Source: Desulfobulbus sp. | GTDB taxonomy: Bacteria > Desulfobacterota > Desulfobulbia > Desulfobulbales > Desulfobulbaceae | DNA: 6,560 nt | Direction of reading: 5' to 3' | NCBI GenBank assembly: GCA_011051825.1 | Contig: DRKH01000059.1 | Location: forward strand, 1-6,560 | Part shown: in pieces, positions 1 through 6,261 of the stretch | Layout of the letters: every line of letters begins with the position of its first letter | Position numbering within the stretch: the first letter of the stretch is position 1 | Notes under the pieces: generated by a model | Told to the model about the DNA's origin: nothing | The model's database searches: none | The model's input: the letters and a program-made list of their open reading frames with translations, nothing else | Made by a program: the position numbers and the translations under genes

Positions 1-1208
1 AAAATGGCCAGGGGCACCCGGTGGCAGTGCACACCATCAGGCGGCGCATTGTTCGGCCACAGGGCCGGATCGAACTCATAGCCGGCTGTTCGGACCGGAA
101 AGGTCCAGTAGTCACCCGGAGTGTAGTTGCCGTTATCAGCAGCCGGAGGGTCAAATTTCAGCTGCAGTCCATTTTCCAGCTCGGTTGCCAAAAGGTAATC
201 GGCAATCAGGCCGAGACCATCCCACAACCTGAAAAAGGCCTCGCCGCCACCGCTCCCGGGCCAGGTTCCGTCGATATTGACAAGTGAGAGTTGACCGTCG
301 GCCGACAGAGTGGCATCGGCGGTAAAGACAATCTCCCAGGGCCCGCCATCGGCATCCGGCTGCAGGGCTTCGAGATAAAAACCCGACAACCCGCAGTGGT
401 TGATCATCTGGTCATTGGCCGTTATATCGATCTCGGAGGCCAGCGAATCAAAAGTTCCCCGCCCAACCAGTCCGCCGTTAAACCGTGACCATTTAAAACG
501 GGCATTGCCGGCCGTATCAGCTGGTGCATTTTCAATCCGGTACAGGTAATGCTCAAAGCCGGTATATCCTCCTCCAAGAGCCACCGGACAGTCGCCGCTT
601 ATTGCCAGGGTATCGGCCGGAGTCACGGTCAACTTCCCCTTGGCGTTAAAATCATCCGCCAGCTTGTCGACCAGATTGGAGCATTCGTCGCCCTCTGTAA
701 GCCGGAGCAGGCGCAGCGAATGGCAAAGCCGGATCCGTTCCGTTGTATCCACACCGCCCAGGGCCGGTTCAATCAAACTCTGCGGATCCTGAAAGCCGTT
801 CAAGGCCTCCTGGCGGATCTCAAGAATAACCGCATCCTTGCCGGTGGCCGGGGCCGGCGGCGTGGTCTGGACCGGTGGTGTGAAATAGGCGGCCGGTCGG
901 GTAGAAGAAGATTCACCCGGCACCAATAGTGCCATACCGTCCACCCACACCCGGCCGGGTTCCAGGGTAATATCAACTTCAGAGCCGTTAACAGCGGCCT
1001 GGGTCACCCTGAAGCTATCGCGCAACTCCGCCGGAACCGCAGCCACATGCGCGCCGATTGCATCACGACCCTGGAGTTGACGCCGAAAGCGGTTGATCGT
1101 TGATGATGCATTCCAATCCTGATCCAGCAAGGCCCGCCCCTGTTGATGCAATACGCCTGTGAAGTTGGCCGACGGATGAAAATCAAGCTTTGAAAAATCA
1201 CCTTTCAT
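1..1208 (-). CDS. DUF6519-family phage-tail/eCIS-associated protein (5' part, truncated by window edge)
   Basis: I read this frame directly from the reverse strand: ATG at 1208-1206, then 402 uninterrupted codons to the left edge, so the C-terminus is missing. The N-terminus MKGDFSKLDFHPSANFTGVL, followed by QQGRALLDQDWN (residues 22-33), is the signature I know from DUF6519 proteins. Further family-like blocks are PGRVWVDGMAL (84-94), a DP..IEPALGGVDT stretch (141-155), GYTGFEHYLYRIE (214-226), FKWSRFNGG (238-246) and GDYWTFPVRTA (365-375). There is no signal peptide or membrane segment in the visible part. It starts 15 nt after the tail protein stop, with AAGGAA 6 nt upstream, so it is probably co-translated in the same operon. 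The molecular role of DUF6519 is not established to my knowledge. Its repeated company with tail-I and baseplate J proteins suggests a structural or peripheral particle component, but that is inference. Family call fairly sure; function unknown. Confidence 0.85.
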   Translation of the reverse strand, partial: MKGDFSKLDFHPSANFTGVLHQQGRALLDQDWNASSTINRFRRQLQGRDAIGAHVAAVPAELRDSFRVTQAAVNGSEVDITLEPGRVWVDGMALLVPGESSSTRPAAYFTPPVQTTPPAPATGKDAVILEIRQEALNGFQDPQSLIEPALGGVDTTERIRLCHSLRLLRLTEGDECSNLVDKLADDFNAKGKLTVTPADTLAISGDCPVALGGGYTGFEHYLYRIENAPADTAGNARFKWSRFNGGLVGRGTFDSLASEIDITANDQMINHCGLSGFYLEALQPDADGGPWEIVFTADATLSADGQLSLVNIDGTWPGSGGGEAFFRLWDGLGLIADYLLATELENGLQLKFDPPAADNGNYTPGDYWTFPVRTAGYEFDPALWPNNAPPDGVHCHRVPLAI

Positions 1209-1214
1209 GATGCA

Positions 1215-1220
1215 TTCCTT
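1215..1220 (-). promoter_or_regulatory. Shine-Dalgarno of the DUF6519-family gene
   Basis: On the minus strand AAGGAA lies 6 nt before the ATG at 1208, inside the 15-nt gap after the TAA of the tail protein. It supports the MKGDF start, which is also where family similarity begins. Confidence 0.7.
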
Positions 1221-1223
1221 TTG

Positions 1224-3530
1224 TTAAGTAACGGGTATCAGAATCGGTTGTATCCCCACCGGCATAAATTCCCGATATCGGATATTTATATTTTTCCATT
1301 TATGCGTATTGAGCAGATAACCAAAGGCACCCATGGCATCATTGCCCGGTCCCTGCTCCAGAATTTTGCGATGACTGCGCAGCCGCAGCCGACCGTAGCC
1401 TGCCTGGCCGAAGATATCACTTGCCATGCTTATGTGGACATCGGTGCCGAGTACACAGGCATGATGCCGGGGCAGACGGTCGCCAATGCCTGAAAAATAG
1501 CTGAACGAAATGCAGCCCTGCTGGTTATCGTGCACTTCAAGACGATGGAGCCAGATACCGCCCTGGCCGGTGGCGCTTTCCACCCGCATCCTGCCGAAAC
1601 AGCTCATACCGCTTACACTCAGGGACGGCCCCCACCTGTTTTCAGGATCATCAACAGCACGCACCGCAAGTTCCGGTGCCGTATCACCAGGGCCGCTTGC
1701 CGCATCCACGATGGAATCGATCAACTGAAGGGTATAACCGTCATCAATGGCCAGAGGGCCGCAGATAGACCGTCTGACGGTGATTCGCGGTATCTGGTTA
1801 AAGGCCTCCTCTTCCGTTGAATCCGGCGTAAAACCATAGGTATTGTCAAGCTGGACGGCGCGGCGGGCCGGTAGCCTGCTGCCGTCAAGGGCTTCATGGC
1901 TTCCAGGATCAAGCGTACAGTTGTCAATGATCAGCTCATTGAGTGCGGCCCGGGCAATCAGGGGCGTTTCATCTGCAGCGAAGTAAGGGGAATCCTTGTC
2001 CCAGGTGATATAGAGTCCCTCCAGCCTGACATTGAGGCTGTTCATCAGGGCCTCGGCATCTGGCCCGGTCACATCAGCAGGATAGAACCCCAACGGTTGT
2101 TTGAGCTTGATTATCGGCCGCCGGCCGGAAGCGGCCCTGATCCACAGGGATCGGTGCAGTGCCAGAGGAGCAATATCAAGTTCATGGATCAGGCTGTCCC
2201 CAATCTCGATTACAACCGGATCACCTCCATTGCCGGGCAGATTGTTCAGCTGGTTCCGGAGGCCGTTTTGGTCTATGTGAAAGTTTACTTCCAGAGTACC
2301 AGGCGGTGCATCAGCCCGGGGTATCGGCTGGGCACCGGTGGTGCCAAGGGTGGAACCTGAAAAACCATGGGTGGCCGATACATACAGGCCGGCGGCCAGC
2401 GGCTCGGCTTCAGCACTCCGGTCGCCCCCCCCTGCTCCGATCAACAGCCGGCCATGGCCCGGATCAATGACTATTTCATGTTCACCAAGAGGCGGAAAAA
2501 GCCCATCTTCCCAGGCACAGAGATTTGCGCCGCGATATTTCCAGTCAAAGCCGCCAAAAGGAATCTCCGGCATGTGCAGGGTCAAACCGGGCCGCTCATT
2601 TCCAGGCGCCTGCGGCCACGGGGTCGTATAAAAATCAATATCCACATACTCATGCGGGTTGCCGGTCGGCGCCCCGCTGCATAACCGGGCCATGGGCATG
2701 GGGCCCGGGACTGCATCCGGTCTGGTCAGATCAGGCGGTTCATCATCGGCATGAAAGCGATGGCGGTTAAACAGCACCATGGGTTCCCCCAGAGGATGCA
2801 CTTCATAGCGCAGTGCATAGGCGGCTTCACCCGGGCCGGAACCGGCCGACAGGTCCTGAATATCATCGGCTGCAAACGGACGGGTCACCGGCACGGTATA
2901 CTCTTTTAATCGCCAGAGATAGATTGCCAGGTTGGGGATATTGCAGCCGACGGCACATGCCTGCGGCGGTTTCAGATCCACCACATGGGCAAACGGGTCA
3001 AAGGGACTGTTTATAAAACCAAGCAAGGCAGGGTCCCGCAGGGTTACAGTGCCGCCGCGTACCGCACCGCTGATATTTTTATTGGTTGCCAGGCCAAGCG
3101 GCAGGGGCGGCAGTCCACCGCTATCGGGTCGTTGATGGTTCAGATGCTGATTCCAGCCCACCCGTTCCCGAAGCTCAACCGTGTGCACGGCCCAGCCGCT
3201 TAAAGCGTAGGTCAATGATTCAATGGCACCAAGTGTCCCCTTGCGGCGGCGATGATGCACTGTCCGCGCCACATCGGCCCGCAAGGTCCATGGATCACCG
3301 GCAAGATGGGTTGTGCCCAGCAGGTCCGCCAGATAGGGAATGACCCAGTCATCACAGGTTTCAATAAAAAAATCGTGATATAACGCCTCGATATTATCAC
3401 GGATTTCAGCCGGTACCGAATCCAGCACATCAAGATAGGCCTGCAACTGACCGGGCGGTTCCTGCTCCAGGTCACGGATATGGTAGATCTCCGGCAGCCT
3501 ATTATATAAGGACCGGCGTGGAGTGGTCAT
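1224..3530 (-). CDS. Phage tail protein I-like baseplate protein with beta-helix-like C-terminal extension
   Basis: This is a complete gene of 768 residues. I chose the ATG at 3530 (MTTPRRSLYNRLPEIY) because a near-perfect GGAGGTGA lies 7 nt upstream and family similarity starts there. The frame stays open 24 codons further to an ATG at 3602, but that would overlap the upstream gene by 29 nt without conserved residues. Residues 7-135 form a P2 gpI-like (Tail_P2_I) domain: RLPEIY, FFIETCDDWVIPYLADLLG (54-72), RRRKGTL (94-100), LNHQRP (130-135). Residues about 160-260 carry the family block FINSPFD...NIPNLAIYLWRLKEY. Residues about 410-680 are beta-rich and repeat-like (DNCTLDPG 536-543, ITVRRSICGPLAIDD 583-597, CFGRMRV 644-650), suggesting a parallel beta-helix. 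The end, QQGCISFSYF...PRHHAC and AMGAFGYLL (732-740), matches the conserved C-terminus of large tail proteins in eCIS-type loci. P2 gpI is only about 176 residues, so this is an elaborated form, comparable with Afp12/Cis12. It should sit on the baseplate wedge. A G8 run interrupts no frame at 2425-2432. Confidence 0.9.
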   Translation of the reverse strand: MTTPRRSLYNRLPEIYHIRDLEQEPPGQLQAYLDVLDSVPAEIRDNIEALYHDFFIETCDDWVIPYLADLLGTTHLAGDPWTLRADVARTVHHRRRKGTLGAIESLTYALSGWAVHTVELRERVGWNQHLNHQRPDSGGLPPLPLGLATNKNISGAVRGGTVTLRDPALLGFINSPFDPFAHVVDLKPPQACAVGCNIPNLAIYLWRLKEYTVPVTRPFAADDIQDLSAGSGPGEAAYALRYEVHPLGEPMVLFNRHRFHADDEPPDLTRPDAVPGPMPMARLCSGAPTGNPHEYVDIDFYTTPWPQAPGNERPGLTLHMPEIPFGGFDWKYRGANLCAWEDGLFPPLGEHEIVIDPGHGRLLIGAGGGDRSAEAEPLAAGLYVSATHGFSGSTLGTTGAQPIPRADAPPGTLEVNFHIDQNGLRNQLNNLPGNGGDPVVIEIGDSLIHELDIAPLALHRSLWIRAASGRRPIIKLKQPLGFYPADVTGPDAEALMNSLNVRLEGLYITWDKDSPYFAADETPLIARAALNELIIDNCTLDPGSHEALDGSRLPARRAVQLDNTYGFTPDSTEEEAFNQIPRITVRRSICGPLAIDDGYTLQLIDSIVDAASGPGDTAPELAVRAVDDPENRWGPSLSVSGMSCFGRMRVESATGQGGIWLHRLEVHDNQQGCISFSYFSGIGDRLPRHHACVLGTDVHISMASDIFGQAGYGRLRLRSHRKILEQGPGNDAMGAFGYLLNTHKWKNINIRYREFMPVGIQPILIPVT
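2425..2432 (-). repeat. G8 homopolymer inside the tail protein gene
   Basis: Eight consecutive C on the plus strand read as GGG GGG GG(C) on the coding strand, encoding glycines at residues 367-369 of the 768-residue protein, in a loop-like Gly/Ala stretch between the tail-I half and the beta-rich half. The frame is intact in this sequence. A one-base gain or loss here would truncate the protein before the C-terminal half. Confidence 0.9.
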
Positions 3531-3577
3531 TGTCGGGTCACCTCCCTTACTGGAACTACACACTGTGCATCCATCAT
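3527..3577 (-). CDS. Possible 16-codon translational-coupling micro-ORF
   Basis: In the gap between the 895-residue baseplate gene and the tail gene, the minus strand reads ATG ATG GAT ... CGA CAA TGA, encoding MMDAQCVVPVREVTRQ. Its ATG (3577-3575) overlaps the upstream TGA stop in an ATGA junction, and its TGA (3529-3527) overlaps the tail gene ATG in a second ATGA junction. AAGGAG at 3586-3591 sits 8 nt before its start, so it has its own plausible ribosome binding site. The tail gene's Shine-Dalgarno is inside it. A ribosome finishing here would stop exactly on the tail gene start, which would couple translation of the two structural genes. I recognise no homologue, and the peptide itself may have no function. 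A frame this short can be open by chance, so this is a candidate only. Confidence 0.3.
   Translation of the reverse strand: MMDAQCVVPVREVTRQ
3538..3545 (-). promoter_or_regulatory. Strong Shine-Dalgarno fixing the tail protein start
   Basis: GGAGGTGA on the minus strand, fully complementary to the conserved anti-Shine-Dalgarno core, lies 7 nt before the ATG at 3530. It decides in favour of the 768-residue start over the in-frame ATG at 3602. Confidence 0.85.
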
Positions 3578-6261
3578 TGCTCACACTCCTTTTTTGTATC
3601 ATCCATGGTCAGGCCCAAATCAAAATGACCGGTGTACAGTGTGAGAATTCCGGTCGGCCTGCAGGCTATCTCCGTATCGGTGACGGCCACCACGGGCCTG
3701 GCGATCCGGCCGGGCTCGGTTTCAACAGGATCGCCCAGCTCCAGCGACTGGGCAGCATCTACTTCAACCCAGCTTACCCCGTCGACCTGCTGTACGGCTC
3801 CGATAATCCGGGAGATATGCACACTCCGCCCAAAGTTCAGGGTGTTCAGACTGAACAGGCCATGATCGGATGCAATACCGTTTCCTTCCTCGCCGGTCAC
3901 TGCCAGCGCTTTTTTTACCGCCGTTTCCATGTCCGCCTTCCTGCGGCCTGCCACATAACCCACCCTGAGGTTAACATAGATAAATTGGCGTATCCCCTGT
4001 TCAATCAAGAGGGGAAATCGGGCCGGTCCACGGCACCGGTTGTAGGTCTTCATGGTATCGCGCACCTTATTCAGAGCGGCGGAGGTGCCGGTCCTGGTGA
4101 GCACCGTTATGCGTAAAAGAGGACTCCCGTTTGGCGCCGCCCAGTCGGCCCGCACCTTGAGTACCCCGGGAATGGCCATGGCCTCGGCCTCAAAATCAGC
4201 AACCCCGACCATGCGGCCAAGACTTTGCAGTTTTCCGGGAGCGGCCTGCCGGGCGTTTTCTTCACTCTCAGGCTCATCACCACCCACGACCGGGCCCGGC
4301 ATAAAGACCTCTTCGAGTTCTTTCAGCTTACCCACTGCCGACGGTTTGCTCTTGGTTTCAAGGGATCCGGCCGCACCGGTACCGATTCGAAAGATTGCGG
4401 TTACATTCTTTGTACCGGACGGCAGCCGGGCACCTGTTTTACCATCACCAAACTGGACCCAGCTCTTCCCGTCATCGTCTTCCCGCACCACATACACACA
4501 ATCGTCCGGCGTACAACCAAAAAACGATTCCACCTGCTGCCATACAACCGATCCGACATAGATTGTAAGCTCCGGCACCTGGGCCGGGGTCCTGGTTTCA
4601 TCAAGGAGATACGTCAAGGGAGCCTTGGGAATGGCAAAGGTCTGAAAAGTCTGACGATTGTCACCGGTTCCCAACACCACTTCGGACTGAGTTTTTCCCT
4701 GGTCGGCGGCAACGATATTTCCATAGACGGTGATCACCGGTTCAAGCCGGTCAAAATCCCGGCGGTCGAAATCCGGCACCTGATCAATAGTGATGTCCCA
4801 CATCCACTTATTGATCCTGTCCCGGCCATTTGCCTTCAGGGCAGCACTAAAATCCGCTACGGTATCAGTGACTTTTACCGCCTGAACAAGTTTATTTTCC
4901 GGATCTGCCAGCAAGAGATCCCGGCCCGATAATGCTTTTGCCTCCCGGTAGGTGCCGAAAAACTGCAAAGCACCGTTGCTGAACTTGCCGTCCGACCAAT
5001 CCGATCCCGCGCCAAGGGTAAGTTTGGGACTGATGGCTTCATGGAACTGCGCCCGACGGATATCCATCTCTTCAAACCAGATGTCATCATTGAACATCAA
5101 TTTTTTATCCAACGTGACAACTGTTGTCGAGCCCTCAACATTTGCCCACTGGAGCGAGTCAACATGCGTCTGCAGGATTTTTTTCACCACGGTAAAGGGA
5201 ACCCTGGTTTTGACCTGGGCTCCTGAAGCTGTTTTGAAATCCGCAACCCCCTGGCAGATCAGATTGTTGCCAAGGGCAAGATCATCGACCTCCTGATCCA
5301 GGGGCATTTCAAATTCAGACAGAGAAGAATAGTAGGCGGATCCGGAGTGTCTGCTGGAAATGATTCGGTCAAAATTTGTATTATCCCGGTCGACCGAGAC
5401 CCCGTCATACATGTTAAGCTTAGCCTGAGCATTATGCCCGAAATGATTGAATGTCCTGCCGATAACATACGCCTCAACTGCAGTTGAGCGATTAACCGTC
5501 AGCGCCCCTTCAAAGGTGATAATCACCCGGTCAAGGAGTGTTTCCACCTTCGAGACAATCATAACTTCGGCCTTGGTCTGGGGGGAATAGGGCGTATGCT
5601 GCACCTCAAACATATCGGATTCCGGAACCAGCAGTATCCGATCGCCCTTGCTGATTTTAAGCGATGTCCGGGTGTTGAGTTCAACAGCATCGTCCACTGC
5701 CAGCAGTTCCAATGTATGACTGCCGGCCTTGATCGTTGCAGCTCCATCCGGGGGCCGGTAAAGATGAAACGTACTTAAATGCGGACAGGCTGTAATCTCC
5801 CTGAGGCTTTCAAACTCTGCAGTTTCATCCTGGCCGGCAAGCTGGGCCTTGAAGCCGAATCCCCTGGGTACGGTAACCGCACTCTTCCCCTTGACTTTCA
5901 CTGCAAAAACAGCATCACCGCCCACACCGGGAGCCAGCCGGTAACCTGAAATCCGGACCAGCTCGGACACGCTTTCCCGCCAGCGGGCGGTACGAAGAAA
6001 GGCTTCGTCGGCATAAAGGTTCTGGTAGTAGGTCAGAATATCGCCGACTATTGCCGCACTCTCAAGGAGTGCAATACCCGGGTCATCCGCCCCCCGGTGT
6101 GTCCAGGCCGAGAGAACCGTTGACGCATTCAACAGCTCAAGCATATGGGCCCGCATTCGCGAATAGGTGCCGATACGATAATCAATACTGCTCAGGCCCG
6201 GTCTGTTCTCAAGATCCTTAGGAAAGGACTTCGGTTTGTCGCAATCATGTCGGCAACTCAT
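3574..6261 (-). CDS. Baseplate J-like protein (putative baseplate assembly protein, eCIS/tail type)
   Basis: This is a complete gene of 895 residues. The start ATG at 6261 shares its A with the TAA stop of the preceding J-like gene and has AGGAGG 9 nt upstream. The N-terminus carries MSCRHDC and then RPGLSSIDYRIGTYSRM (20-36), PGIALLESAAIVGDILTYYQ (61-80) and AFLRTARWRESVSELVRISG (87-106). This is the characteristic opening of the large 'putative baseplate assembly protein' family (TIGR02243-like, from memory). The middle (about 300-600) is a less recognisable beta-rich insertion. WVQFGDGKTGARLPSG (601-616) and the following RIGTGAAGSL are the baseplate J/gp47 signature. NARQAAPGKLQSLGRMVGVADFE (669-691) with IPGVLKVRA continues the J core, and NFGRSVHISRIIGAVQQVDG (809-828) is its C-terminal block. 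J-family proteins (P2 gpJ, T4 gp6, Afp11) form the wedge ring that surrounds the hub and triggers sheath contraction. No signal or membrane segment is seen; assembly should be cytoplasmic. Being next to another J-like gene and a tail-I gene supports the call. Confidence 0.92.
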   Translation of the reverse strand: MSCRHDCDKPKSFPKDLENRPGLSSIDYRIGTYSRMRAHMLELLNASTVLSAWTHRGADDPGIALLESAAIVGDILTYYQNLYADEAFLRTARWRESVSELVRISGYRLAPGVGGDAVFAVKVKGKSAVTVPRGFGFKAQLAGQDETAEFESLREITACPHLSTFHLYRPPDGAATIKAGSHTLELLAVDDAVELNTRTSLKISKGDRILLVPESDMFEVQHTPYSPQTKAEVMIVSKVETLLDRVIITFEGALTVNRSTAVEAYVIGRTFNHFGHNAQAKLNMYDGVSVDRDNTNFDRIISSRHSGSAYYSSLSEFEMPLDQEVDDLALGNNLICQGVADFKTASGAQVKTRVPFTVVKKILQTHVDSLQWANVEGSTTVVTLDKKLMFNDDIWFEEMDIRRAQFHEAISPKLTLGAGSDWSDGKFSNGALQFFGTYREAKALSGRDLLLADPENKLVQAVKVTDTVADFSAALKANGRDRINKWMWDITIDQVPDFDRRDFDRLEPVITVYGNIVAADQGKTQSEVVLGTGDNRQTFQTFAIPKAPLTYLLDETRTPAQVPELTIYVGSVVWQQVESFFGCTPDDCVYVVREDDDGKSWVQFGDGKTGARLPSGTKNVTAIFRIGTGAAGSLETKSKPSAVGKLKELEEVFMPGPVVGGDEPESEENARQAAPGKLQSLGRMVGVADFEAEAMAIPGVLKVRADWAAPNGSPLLRITVLTRTGTSAALNKVRDTMKTYNRCRGPARFPLLIEQGIRQFIYVNLRVGYVAGRRKADMETAVKKALAVTGEEGNGIASDHGLFSLNTLNFGRSVHISRIIGAVQQVDGVSWVEVDAAQSLELGDPVETEPGRIARPVVAVTDTEIACRPTGILTLYTGHFDLGLTMDDTKKECEQ
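3586..3591 (-). promoter_or_regulatory. Possible Shine-Dalgarno for the micro-ORF
   Basis: AAGGAG within the last codons of the 895-residue gene (Lys-Glu of its C-terminal KKECEQ) lies 8 nt before the ATG at 3577. The location and spacing are right for a ribosome binding site. Because these bases are also coding, the match could be incidental. Confidence 0.4.

Noticed and set aside
549..929. 126-codon plus-strand open frame
   Set aside because: It is antisense to conserved blocks of the DUF6519-family gene, and its Arg/Gly-rich translation is typical of a shadow frame.
1004..1201. 65-codon minus-strand open frame overlapping the DUF6519 start
   Set aside because: It is out of frame with the DUF6519-family reading frame, which has clear signature motifs from the ATG at 1208.
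2112..2149. GC-rich palindromic stretch (ggccg / cggcc repeats) considered as a terminator or repeat element
   Set aside because: It lies inside the tail protein coding frame, has no following T-run on either strand, and is explained by Gly/Arg/Ala codons.
3531..3573. Promoter or transcription terminator in the largest intergenic gap
   Set aside because: The 43 nt hold the Shine-Dalgarno and the micro-ORF. I see no -35/-10 pair and no stem followed by a T-run.
3531..3602. 24-residue N-terminal extension of the tail protein starting at the ATG at 3602
   Set aside because: It would overlap the upstream gene by 29 nt and lacks family similarity. The ATG at 3530 has a far better Shine-Dalgarno and spacing.
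3523..4116. 197-codon plus-strand open frame
   Set aside because: It is antisense to the end of the baseplate gene and the start of the tail gene, with no family-like motifs. It spans a real gene junction by chance.
4225..4932. 235-codon plus-strand open frame
   Set aside because: It lies wholly antisense to the well-supported 895-residue baseplate gene and its translation shows no recognisable domain. It is a by-product of GC-rich codon use on the other strand.
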